Of a DNA stretch of 15,677 nucleotides, positions 1 through 7,098 are shown one piece after another. The stretch lies in NCBI GenBank assembly GCA_966186435.1, contig CBIFWW010000078.1:1-15677 (forward strand), in the 5' to 3' direction. The position numbers and the translations under genes are program-made. Origin of the DNA: CBIFWW01 sp966186435 (GTDB lineage: Bacteria; Pseudomonadota; Gammaproteobacteria; Enterobacterales; Enterobacteriaceae). The notes under the pieces are model-generated. The model searched no databases, was not told the DNA's origin, and saw only the letters and a list, made by a program, of their open reading frames with translations. Position 1 is the stretch's first letter, and each line of letters opens with the position of its first letter.

Positions 1-29
1 GCATAATAGTTGCATAATCAGTGAATAAT
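1..29. repeat. Three phased 7-bp direct repeats (11-bp period)
   Basis: GCATAAT occurs at 1-7 and 12-18, and GAATAAT at 23-29. Each repeat starts exactly 11 bases after the previous one, so the copies would lie on about the same face of the helix. The array touches the window edge and may continue to the left. The copies resemble half-sites of an AT-rich operator such as an ArgR box, but I do not see the inverted partner half-sites expected of ArgR. The function is unknown. Confidence 0.5.
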
Positions 30-260
30 CTTGAGTAAAGGCCGATGGGGCGGCAGGATGAGTAGCAGCTTTATGCAGGATTCGGATTTTCTGCTGGAAT
101 TGTGATCATAAGTTAAATTTTTCTTATCTTTACGCCCATTTAAGGGGCAGCCTGCCCGGTTAATGGTCAATCTTTGCCCCATCACGAGGAAACCCCGGTA
201 CAGCCCGGCGTTTTCTGCTACCATCCAGCCACACTTTCATTAGTCGAAACGGCGGCCATC
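1..260. promoter_or_regulatory. Upstream region of xthA
   Basis: No convincing gene lies in these 260 bases. The left end carries three AT-rich direct repeats (see the separate entry). A possible weak sigma-70-like promoter for xthA is TTGTGA at 100-105 with TTATCT at 124-129 (18-bp spacing), but both boxes are poor matches. The TTGTGATC at 100-107 also looks like one half of a CRP site, with no good second half. Further down, GGGGCA at 144-149 can pair either with TGCCC at 153-157 or with TGCCCC at 175-180. In E. coli the xthA neighbour on this side is the divergent astC. If the same holds here, part of this region would serve a gene beyond the window edge; that is inference. Confidence 0.4.
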
Positions 261-1070
261 ATGAAATTTGTCTCTTTTAATATCAACGGGCTACGCGCTC
301 GTCCCCATCAGTTGCAAGCGATTGTTGAACAGCATCAGCCAGATGTGATTGGGCTACAGGAAACCAAAGTCCACGACGATATGTTCCCGCTGGAAGAGGT
401 AGCTAAGCTGGGTTACAACGTGTTCTATCACGGCCAGAAGGGCCATTACGGCGTAGCGCTGCTCACCAAAGAAACCCCGGTGAGCGTGCGCCGTGGCTTC
501 CCTAATGATGATGAAGAAGCCCAGCGCCGGATTATCATGGCGGAAGTGCCATCGCCCTTCGGCAATGTTACTGTGATTAACGGCTATTTCCCTCAGGGTG
601 AAAGCCGCGACCACCCCACCAAATTCCCGGCCAAAATGGCTTTTTACCAGAACCTGCAAAACTACCTGGAGCAGGAGCTGAAGCAGGATCAGCCGGTTTT
701 AATCATGGGTGATATGAATATCAGCCCGGCAGATCTGGATATCGGCATTGGTGAAGAGAACCGCAAGCGCTGGCTGCGTACCGGCAAATGTTCCTTCCTG
801 CCGGAAGAGCGCGAATGGATGGATCGCCTGATGAACTGGGGCCTGGTGGATACCTGGCGTCACGCCAACCAGGAGATGAACGATAAGTTCTCGTGGTTCG
901 ATTACCGCTCCAAAGGTTTTGACGATAACCGTGGGCTGCGTATCGATTTGCTGCTCGCCAGCCAGCCGCTGGCACAGCACTGTGTCGCCACCGGCATCGA
1001 TTACGACATCCGTTCGATGGAAAAACCTTCTGATCATGCGCCGGTCTGGGCGCAATTTAGCCTGAAGTAA
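261..1070 (+). CDS. xthA: Exodeoxyribonuclease III
   Basis: This is the major AP endonuclease and 3'-5' exonuclease of base excision repair. It cleaves DNA at abasic sites and removes 3' blocking groups in the cytoplasm. The product is 269 residues, against 268 in E. coli, and is nearly identical along its length. The metal- and phosphate-binding residues of the endonuclease/exonuclease/phosphatase fold are present: N7, E34 in GLQETK, the GDMNIS motif around residues 150-155 (D151 and N153 in E. coli), and the C-terminal SDHAPVW with the catalytic Asp-His pair. The reading frame is open from base 174, but the ATG at 261 matches the family start MKFVSFNINGLRAR and the upstream extension has no family resemblance. 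The ribosome-binding site is weak (GGCGGCC). The next gene follows after 14 bases on the same strand. Confidence 0.97.
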   Translation: MKFVSFNINGLRARPHQLQAIVEQHQPDVIGLQETKVHDDMFPLEEVAKLGYNVFYHGQKGHYGVALLTKETPVSVRRGFPNDDEEAQRRIIMAEVPSPFGNVTVINGYFPQGESRDHPTKFPAKMAFYQNLQNYLEQELKQDQPVLIMGDMNISPADLDIGIGEENRKRWLRTGKCSFLPEEREWMDRLMNWGLVDTWRHANQEMNDKFSWFDYRSKGFDDNRGLRIDLLLASQPLAQHCVATGIDYDIRSMEKPSDHAPVWAQFSLK

Positions 1071-1084
1071 GCCAAACTTTCTGA

Positions 1085-1759
1085 ATGAAAAGCTATCGTC
1101 TTCTCTTGCTGATAGCGCTAATTGCCCTGTTTGCCCTGGCGGTGTGGTTTATCCCGCCGGGCACTCTCAGCCTGAGCGCCATTCAACAGCAGCAAGCTGC
1201 CTTTAATCATGCTCTGAACGCCCATCCGTGGCGTAATGCCGGGCTGTTCTTCCTGTTCTATACCCTGGTAGCCGCCCTCTCGATACCCGGCGCGGCGGTA
1301 CTCACTTTGCTGGCAGGTTCCCAATTCGATCTGTTAACCGGCACGGTGATTATCTCCTTTGCCTCCACCCTGGGGGCCACCCTGGCGATGCTGTGTAGCC
1401 GCTATCTGCTGCGGGATTTCGTCGATCGCCGCTACCAGGCGCGTATGGCGCTGGTTCATCAGGGCATGGCCCGGGAAGGGGCCTGGTATCTGTTTGCCTT
1501 ACGGCTGATCCCGCTGTTCCCGTTCTTCCTGGTCAACTTGTTGATGGGGCTGACCCGCATCCCGGTAGGGCGCTACTGGTGGGTCAGCCAGCTTGGGATG
1601 CTGCCTGCCACGGTGATCTTTCTGAACGCTGGTCGCCAGCTTGCTTCGCTTAATAGTCTGGCGGGTATTCTCTCCCCTGGCATGATTCTGGCTATGCTAT
1701 TGCTGGGGCTACTGCCGCTGGTTTCCCGGCGCTGTATGGCCCGTTTTTTTCACTATTAA
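1085..1759 (+). CDS. TVP38/TMEM64 (VTT-domain) membrane protein
   Basis: This is a 224-residue inner-membrane protein of the DedA/VTT superfamily (YdjX/YdjZ-like). Hydrophobic segments are visible at about 4-23, 51-80, 86-108, 133-155, 162-183 and 198-214. Family-type signatures are LSIPGAAVLTLLAG (about 66-78) and RLIPLFPFFLVNLLMGLT (about 140-157), the re-entrant-loop region typical of the fold. Members are thought to act in lipid handling or membrane homeostasis, but the role of this one is not known. In E. coli the interval between xthA and ynjA carries ydjX, ydjY and ydjZ. Here only this gene occupies it, and I cannot decide between ydjX and ydjZ as its ortholog, so no symbol is given. 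It starts 14 bases after xthA without a clear Shine-Dalgarno and ends 16 bases before the preferred start of ynjB, which suggests co-transcription with both. Confidence 0.85.
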   Translation: MKSYRLLLLIALIALFALAVWFIPPGTLSLSAIQQQQAAFNHALNAHPWRNAGLFFLFYTLVAALSIPGAAVLTLLAGSQFDLLTGTVIISFASTLGATLAMLCSRYLLRDFVDRRYQARMALVHQGMAREGAWYLFALRLIPLFPFFLVNLLMGLTRIPVGRYWWVSQLGMLPATVIFLNAGRQLASLNSLAGILSPGMILAMLLLGLLPLVSRRCMARFFHY

Positions 1760-1764
1760 ATTGC

Positions 1765-1768
1765 AGGT
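1765..1768 (+). promoter_or_regulatory. Ribosome-binding site deciding the ynjB start
   Basis: AGGT lies 7 bases before the GTG at 1776. The same frame has a TTG at 1761 (no upstream site) and an ATG at 1785 (16 bases from AGGT, too far). The GTG is therefore the best start. Confidence 0.6.
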
Positions 1769-1775
1769 AACTCAC

Positions 1776-2957
1776 GTGGTTCGAATGTTTTCCCGCCTGG
1801 CAGGCGGCCTGATAGGGCTGTTGTTCAGCATCCTGGCCCTGGCCCAACCCGTTGACTGGCAGCAGATCCAACAACAGGCTAAGGGGCAAACGGTGTGGTT
1901 TAACGCCTGGGGTGGGGATAAATCCGTTAATTACTATCTGGCCTGGGTGAGTGGCGAGATGGCGCGCCACTATGACATCACGGTTAAAATCGTGCCGATT
2001 AATGATGCCGCCGACAGCGTAAAACGCATCCGGGCCGAAGCCGCCGCCGGGCGCCGGGAGAATGGCGGCACCGTGGATCTGCTGTGGATCAATGGCGAGA
2101 ACTTCCGCGCCCTGAAGCAAGACAACCTGCTGCTAACCGGCTGGGCTACCGGGTTGCCTAACTGGCGCTATGTGGATACCGCCAAGCCGGTGACGGAAGA
2201 TTTTGCTATCCCCACGGAAGGCTCTGAATCCCCCTGGGGCAGCGCCCAGCTGACGTTTATCACCGCGCCACAGGGCATCAAGCACCCCATTACCACCCCA
2301 CAGGCGCTGCTGGAATATGCCCAACAGCACCCGGGCCGCCTGAGCTACCCGCGCCCGCCGGATTTCACCGGCACCGCCTTTGTCGAGCAACTGCTGCTGT
2401 CACTCACGCCGGATCGGGCGGCGCTGGCCGTGGCACCGGACCCGGCCACTTTCAAACAGGTGACCGCCCCGCTATGGGATTATCTGGATAAGCTGCATCC
2501 GCTGCTATGGCGCCAGGGTAAAGACTTCCCCCCTTCCACCGCCCGGTTGGATCAGATGTTGGCTAATAACACCCTGCACTGGTCGATGACGTTTAACCCG
2601 GCCCACGCGGCCCGTCTGGTGAGCCAGAAACAGCTGCCCGCGGGTAGCGATACCTTTGGTTTCCACGGTGGGATGGTAGGCAACGTGCACTTTGTGGCTA
2701 TCCCAGCCAATGCCCGGGCCAAAGCCGCTGCCCAGGTGGTGGCGAATTTCCTGCTGTCCCCACAGGCGCAAATTCATAAGGCTGACCCGGCAGTATGGGG
2801 GGACCCCAGCGTGCTGGCAGCCAGCGCCCTGCCCGCCCCCTGGCAGGGGCAGTTGGCCGCCCTTAGCCCGGCTCCAAACGTGCCGGTATTGCCGGAGCCT
2901 CATTCCGCCTGGGTCAATGCCCTGGAGCACGCGTGGCTACAGCGTTACGGCAACTGA
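1776..2957 (+). CDS. ynjB: ABC transporter periplasmic solute-binding protein YnjB
   Basis: This is the predicted periplasmic ligand-binding protein of the YnjBCD importer, 393 residues from the GTG start (E. coli about 388). A signal peptide is clear: positively charged start with R3 and R7, a hydrophobic core at about 8-20, and a cleavage site after A23 (ALA before QPVDW). The mature part begins with a strand typical of type II binding proteins (TVWFNAWGGDKSVNYYLAWV). The ligand is unknown. The following permease starts inside this gene with a 25-base overlap, as expected for a coupled transporter operon. The frame also permits starts at TTG 1761 and ATG 1785; only the GTG has a well-placed ribosome-binding site. 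Identification rests on similarity to E. coli YnjB and on the neighbours. Confidence 0.9.
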   Translation: MVRMFSRLAGGLIGLLFSILALAQPVDWQQIQQQAKGQTVWFNAWGGDKSVNYYLAWVSGEMARHYDITVKIVPINDAADSVKRIRAEAAAGRRENGGTVDLLWINGENFRALKQDNLLLTGWATGLPNWRYVDTAKPVTEDFAIPTEGSESPWGSAQLTFITAPQGIKHPITTPQALLEYAQQHPGRLSYPRPPDFTGTAFVEQLLLSLTPDRAALAVAPDPATFKQVTAPLWDYLDKLHPLLWRQGKDFPPSTARLDQMLANNTLHWSMTFNPAHAARLVSQKQLPAGSDTFGFHGGMVGNVHFVAIPANARAKAAAQVVANFLLSPQAQIHKADPAVWGDPSVLAASALPAPWQGQLAALSPAPNVPVLPEPHSAWVNALEHAWLQRYGN

Positions 2958-4447
2958 TCCCCCTGGTTAGCGGGGCCGGGCTGGCACTGGTCTGGCTGCC
3001 GCTGATCCCGGCCCTGTATTTACTGGGTTCCGCTGCCCTTCAGGCTGAAGGGTGGCTAACGCTACTGGCAGATAATCAGTTTTTTCCCGCCCTTATCGCC
3101 ACCCTGGTTTCTTCTCTGATTGCCCTGGTGGGCGCATTGCTGCTGGCGCTGATGGCGCTGGCGGCCCTGTGGCCTGACCGGGGCTGGCAGCAGTATCAGG
3201 CGGCATTACCCTGGCTGTTAGCCCTGCCCCATGTAGCCTTTGCCAGCGCCTTATGGCTGCTTTTCGGCGAGGGTGGCCTGCTGGGATTAAGCGGCAGCCG
3301 CGACCCTTATGCTATCGGCCTGGGTATCGCCATGGCCCTGAAAGAGAGTGGATTTTTACTGTGGGTGATGGCGGCCCTGTTAGCGCGGCCAATGGTACAG
3401 CAGCAGGCATTAGTGGCCCGCAGCCTGGGCTATAGCCGTGGGCAAACCATCAGGTTGCTGCTGCCGCAGATACTTCCGGGCTGTGCCGGGGCACTGGCGG
3501 CAATGGCGGCCTGGTCCCTCAGTGCCGTGGATGTGGCGCTGATCCTTGGGCCGGGCAATCCGCCCACCCTTGGGGTATTGACCTGGCAGTGGCTGAATGA
3601 TGCCGACCCACTGCGTCAACAGCAGGGCCTATTAGCCAGCCTGGTATTGTTGGTACTGGGGGCGGTATTGGCCGCGCTGGCGTTTGTCCTGTGGCGCGGC
3701 TTCCGTCATCATCACAGCCTACCGGTTCGCCATGTATCCCCACGCCAGCCGGTTATCAGCCGCCTGGGCGCCGGGTTGCCGCTGATTGCCACATTGCTGG
3801 CAGTGGTGATTCTGGTGATGGTCGCCACCCCGGACTCGTTCTCACTTGAACCGCTGTGGGCCAGCCTATGGCTGGGGGTGGCAAGTACGGCTATCGGTCT
3901 GGTGTTAACCCTGCTGTGGCTGGAGGGAGGCGCTACGCGGTTAAATGGCCTGATCTGGCTACCGCTGTGGCTGCCGGCCCTGCCGCTGGTGGCAGGCCAG
4001 TATCAACTCACCCTATGGGCCGGGTTGGATGGCACGGGGTTAGCGGTGATGTGGAGCCATTTGCTGTGGGTTATCCCTTACCTGTGGCTGGTGTTAGCCC
4101 CCGCCTGGCAGCGCATCGACCCACGGCTGGTGTTAAGCGCCCGGTTGATGGGCTGGGGCCGCTTGCGGATACTGTGCCAGCTGAAGCTGCCGCTGCTGGC
4201 CCGTCCCCTGCTGGCGGCCTTTGCCGTGGGGTTCTCGGTCAGTATTGCCCAGTATCTGCCAACGCTGTATAACGGGGCCGGGCGCATTTCAACCCTCACT
4301 ACCAATGCGGTGGCACTAAGCAGTAGCGGCAGCCAGGACCAACTGGCATGGCAGGCCTTGCTTCAGGCCCTATTGCCGATGGGGGTATTTATGCTGGCCG
4401 CAGGCGCGGGCCGGGTGATTGGGCACTTACGACGAGGATTAAGTTAA
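2933..4447 (+). CDS. ynjC: ABC transporter fused permease YnjC
   Basis: This is the inner-membrane channel subunit of YnjBCD, 504 residues (E. coli about 511). The chain is a tandem fusion of two permease halves with about six membrane segments each. Each half carries an EAA-type loop that contacts the ATPase: around 162-183 (ARSLGYSRGQTIRLLLPQ) and around 402-424 (SARLMGWGRLRILCQLKLP). A polar linker near 255-278 separates the halves. One chain can therefore form the whole channel, which fits the presence of a single permease gene. The start is GTG at 2933 within the end of ynjB; GGAG at 2924-2927 is 5 bases upstream and supports it. The stop overlaps the ATG of ynjD by one base (TAATG). Substrate unknown. 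Confidence 0.93.
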   Translation: MATALRQLIPLVSGAGLALVWLPLIPALYLLGSAALQAEGWLTLLADNQFFPALIATLVSSLIALVGALLLALMALAALWPDRGWQQYQAALPWLLALPHVAFASALWLLFGEGGLLGLSGSRDPYAIGLGIAMALKESGFLLWVMAALLARPMVQQQALVARSLGYSRGQTIRLLLPQILPGCAGALAAMAAWSLSAVDVALILGPGNPPTLGVLTWQWLNDADPLRQQQGLLASLVLLVLGAVLAALAFVLWRGFRHHHSLPVRHVSPRQPVISRLGAGLPLIATLLAVVILVMVATPDSFSLEPLWASLWLGVASTAIGLVLTLLWLEGGATRLNGLIWLPLWLPALPLVAGQYQLTLWAGLDGTGLAVMWSHLLWVIPYLWLVLAPAWQRIDPRLVLSARLMGWGRLRILCQLKLPLLARPLLAAFAVGFSVSIAQYLPTLYNGAGRISTLTTNAVALSSSGSQDQLAWQALLQALLPMGVFMLAAGAGRVIGHLRRGLS

Positions 4448-5070
4448 TGCTGGCCCTGAATAATGTGACCATTGCCACCCCTCAGCGGGTGCTGTTTCGC
4501 CAACTCAACCTGGCGGTGGCCCCGGGAGAAGTCGCCACCCTGATGGGGCCATCAGGCAGTGGTAAAAGCGCCCTGCTTAACTGGATGGCAGGGGCCACCC
4601 CTGCTGGACTGACAGCCAGCGGCCAATTAACGCTGAACGGGCGCCGCCTCGATCCCCTGCCCACCGAAGTCCGTCGCCTGGGGATCATGTTCCAGGATGC
4701 GCTGTTGTTCCCCCATTTCAGCACCGGCCACAACCTACTGTTAGCCGCAGGCCGCGGGCCAGCGGCCCGGGAGCAGGTGGAGCAGGCGCTGGCCGCCGCC
4801 GGGCTGGCCGGGTTTTATCAGCGCGACCCGGCGACCCTTTCCGGCGGGCAACAGGCCAGGGTTAGCCTGCTGCGGGCGCTGTTGGCCAAGCCACAGGCGC
4901 TGTTACTGGATGAGCCATTTGCCCGGCTGGATGCCGGACTAAAAGCCGAGTTCCGCCACTGGGTGTACCAGCATATTGCTGAGGCGCAGATCCCTGCCCT
5001 GCTGGTGACCCACGATATAAAGGATACCCCGCCGGGAGGGCGCAGCTATGACCTGGCGAACTGGGCATAA
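4447..5070 (+). CDS. ynjD: ABC transporter ATP-binding protein YnjD
   Basis: This is the ATPase subunit that powers YnjBCD, on the cytoplasmic face of the inner membrane. It has 207 residues, against 217 in E. coli. All nucleotide-binding elements are visible: Walker A GPSGSGKS (34-41), Q-loop Q83, signature LSGGQ (131-135), Walker B LLLLDEP with D155 and E156, D-loop around 158-162, and the switch histidine H189 in VTHD. The frame is open upstream from 4348, but the ATG at 4447 matches the family start and has a good ribosome-binding site (GAGGA at 4434-4438). The C-terminus (DTPPGGRSYDLANWA) ends about ten residues earlier than in E. coli, after the last recognisable element, so it is a normal short variant and not a broken gene. 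Confidence 0.94.
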   Translation: MLALNNVTIATPQRVLFRQLNLAVAPGEVATLMGPSGSGKSALLNWMAGATPAGLTASGQLTLNGRRLDPLPTEVRRLGIMFQDALLFPHFSTGHNLLLAAGRGPAAREQVEQALAAAGLAGFYQRDPATLSGGQQARVSLLRALLAKPQALLLDEPFARLDAGLKAEFRHWVYQHIAEAQIPALLVTHDIKDTPPGGRSYDLANWA

Positions 5071-5156
5071 AAGCGGCCATTCCATGCGCTGGCTCAAGGC
5101 TGTAAAGCGTGATCGATTTCACAATATCTCTTCTTTTCACCCTTTCAGGTTAACCG

Positions 5157-6461
5157 ATGAAACGTGTTTCTCTCCTAACCATTTTGGCACTAGCGCTGGG
5201 CTTACCGCTGAGCGCACTGGCGGCTGAAATGATCCACTCTGTCACCCACGCACAGTTGGAGGCCCGCCACGGTGTCGTCATCGATACCCGGATTAGCGCC
5301 TTCTATAACGGCTGGCCACAGACGCCGGGGGCCACTTCCGGCCACGAAACCGGGGCGCTAAATCTCTCTGCCACCTGGCTGTCTGCCATGAGCGATATCC
5401 AACTGGCGGAATGGGCGCAGGATCACGGCCTTAAGCCCGCCACCCCGATTGCGCTTTATGGCGCAAGCAGCGATACCCAGGCCGTGGCTGAACGCTTCGC
5501 CCGCCTGCGCTTTACTTCGGTATCGGTATTAAGCGATGCGCTGAAAGTGCCTGGCCGCCTTGAGCGGCTGGAAAACTATCAGCAGCTGGTTTACCCACAG
5601 TGGCTCCATGATGTGCAGCAGGGTAAGGCCGTGGCTGACAAGCCCGCTGGCGAGGTTAAAATCCTCGAAGCCGGCTGGGGTAAGCCAAAATACTATCTGC
5701 TAAGCCATATTCCCGGTGCCGGTTACATTGATACCAATGAGGTGGAAGCCGAGCCGCTGTGGAACACGGTTGCTAACGATAAACTGAAAGCCATGCTCGC
5801 CCGCCACGGGATCCGCCATGACACCACGGTGATCCTCTACGCCCGCGACGTCTTCACCGCCTCCCGCGTGGCCCAGATCATGCTGTATGCCGGGGTGAAA
5901 GATGTGCGCCTACTGGACGGTGGCTGGAAGACCTGGAGCGCAGCGGATTTACCGGTTGAACGTGGGCTGCCAGCCAGCGTTAAACCGGCCCCGGACTTTG
6001 GTGCCACTATCCCGGCTCAACCCCAGTTGACCTTGGGCACCGATCAAGCCCGCGCCCTGTTACACCGCCAGGATGCTTCCCTGGTCAGTATCCGGTCATG
6101 GCCTGAATTTATCGGCACCACCAGCGGCTATAGCTATATCAAACCGATGGGGGATATTGCCGGCGCCCGTTGGGGCCACGGTGGCAGCGATTCCCAACAT
6201 ATGGAAGATTTCCATAACCCGGATGGCACCATGCGTAGCGCGGCGGATATCACCGCCATGTGGGGTAAATGGGATATCCAGCGCGGCCAGCAGGTGGCGT
6301 TCTACTGCGGCACTGGTTGGCGGGCGGCGGAAGCCTTTATGTACGCCCGCGCCATGGGTTGGCCGGGTATCTCGGTCTATGACGGCGGCTGGTACGAATG
6401 GAGCAGTAACGCCAAGAACCCGACATCCACCGGGGAACGTGGGCCAGCCAGCACCCGCTGA
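5157..6461 (+). CDS. ynjE: Periplasmic multidomain rhodanese (thiosulfate sulfurtransferase) YnjE
   Basis: This is a sulfurtransferase that moves sulfane sulfur, classically from thiosulfate to a thiol or cyanide acceptor. The 434 residues (E. coli 435) start with a signal peptide, MKRVSLLTILALALGLPLSALA, cleaved before AEMIH, so it acts in the periplasm. Three rhodanese-like domains can be followed at roughly 25-150, 160-290 and 300-425. Only the third has the catalytic loop, CGTGWR with Cys384, matching Cys385 of E. coli YnjE. Domains two and three each end in the DGGW motif (DGGWKTW, DGGWYEW). AGGTT about 5 bases before the ATG supports the start. It lies 86 bases after ynjD, in which I see no terminator, so it may be read with the transporter. 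The physiological sulfur donor and acceptor are unknown. Confidence 0.95.
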   Translation: MKRVSLLTILALALGLPLSALAAEMIHSVTHAQLEARHGVVIDTRISAFYNGWPQTPGATSGHETGALNLSATWLSAMSDIQLAEWAQDHGLKPATPIALYGASSDTQAVAERFARLRFTSVSVLSDALKVPGRLERLENYQQLVYPQWLHDVQQGKAVADKPAGEVKILEAGWGKPKYYLLSHIPGAGYIDTNEVEAEPLWNTVANDKLKAMLARHGIRHDTTVILYARDVFTASRVAQIMLYAGVKDVRLLDGGWKTWSAADLPVERGLPASVKPAPDFGATIPAQPQLTLGTDQARALLHRQDASLVSIRSWPEFIGTTSGYSYIKPMGDIAGARWGHGGSDSQHMEDFHNPDGTMRSAADITAMWGKWDIQRGQQVAFYCGTGWRAAEAFMYARAMGWPGISVYDGGWYEWSSNAKNPTSTGERGPASTR

Positions 6462-6466
6462 CCCAC

Positions 6467-6499
6467 AGACCGGCAGACTACTGCCGGTCTATTTGTTTC
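6467..6499 (+). terminator. Intrinsic terminator after ynjE
   Basis: A perfect 10-bp stem, AGACCGGCAG at 6467-6476 with CTGCCGGTCT at 6481-6490, and a 4-base loop (ACTA) are followed by the T-rich ATTTGTTTC. It begins 6 bases after the ynjE stop. The right arm codes for the last three residues of ynjF on the other strand, and the ynjF stop codon (6478-6480) lies in the loop. Read on the minus strand the hairpin is not followed by a T tract, so it mainly serves ynjE. Confidence 0.8.
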
Positions 6500-7098
6500 A
6501 GGGTGTGGTAACCGCTCCACACCCGGTTAAAGGTGGTGAGCCAGCACAGGGCACCAAACACTCCCGCCAAAAGCGGGAACCACGCCGGGAATAACGTGCA
6601 CAGCACAAACAGCGCGATGGTTTCTGCCCCCTCCGTCAGCCCCCCCAGATAATAAAACGACTTATGGGCATAGCCTGGATTATCGAGATTATGCTTCGCG
6701 GCCAATGCCGCAAACGCCAGGAAACTACTGCCAGTGCCGATAAAGGCAAACAGTAGCCACGCACCCGGCAAGCCATTGACCAGCGGGTCGGCCAATACAA
6801 AACCAAAGGGCACCAGGGCATAAAACAGGAAATCCAGCGCGATATCGAGGAACCCCCCGGCATCGGTCAGGCCCCGGCGCCGGGCCAACGCCCCATCCAA
6901 CCCGTCACACAGGCGGTTAATCAGGATCGCCGCCAGGGCCGCGCCATACCAGTGCAGCGCCAGAAAAACCACCGATAAGGCCCCAATCACAAAACCAAAC
7001 AGCGAGATGCCATCCGGGGAGATACCAGGCCGATCCAACCGGGCCGCCAGGCGGTTTAACAGCGGTTTGATGCGCGGGTGCAGGTGGCGGTCAAGCAT
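6478..7098 (-). CDS. ynjF: CDP-alcohol phosphatidyltransferase family protein YnjF
   Basis: This is an integral membrane enzyme of the family that transfers a phosphatidyl group from CDP-diacylglycerol to an alcohol. The actual acceptor for YnjF is not known to me. It has 206 residues, the same length as in E. coli. The family signature is present, with D65, D68, G69, A72-R73, G81, D85 and D89 (DGLDGALAR followed by GFLDIALD). By my count, seven residues separate R73 from G81, where the textbook motif has eight or nine; E. coli YnjF appears the same. Several hydrophobic segments follow. The frame is open to a GTG at 7125, but the ATG at 7098 matches the E. coli start (MLDRHLHPRIKP) and has AAGGGG about 9 bases upstream. 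It overlaps the end of ynjA by 8 bases, indicating a two-gene operon. Confidence 0.93.
   Translation of the reverse strand: MLDRHLHPRIKPLLNRLAARLDRPGISPDGISLFGFVIGALSVVFLALHWYGAALAAILINRLCDGLDGALARRRGLTDAGGFLDIALDFLFYALVPFGFVLADPLVNGLPGAWLLFAFIGTGSSFLAFAALAAKHNLDNPGYAHKSFYYLGGLTEGAETIALFVLCTLFPAWFPLLAGVFGALCWLTTFNRVWSGYHTLKQIDRQ

Noticed and set aside
18..224. 68-codon minus-strand frame upstream of xthA
   Set aside because: No good start context or recognisable protein; the region looks regulatory.
174..260. N-terminal extension of xthA
   Set aside because: The extra 29 residues do not exist in the family, and ATG 261 gives the exact conserved start.
5020..5070. Possible truncation of ynjD by frameshift
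   Set aside because: All ATPase motifs are present, and the end matches the short tail of the family (DLANW like DMAQW in E. coli), so the gene appears intact.
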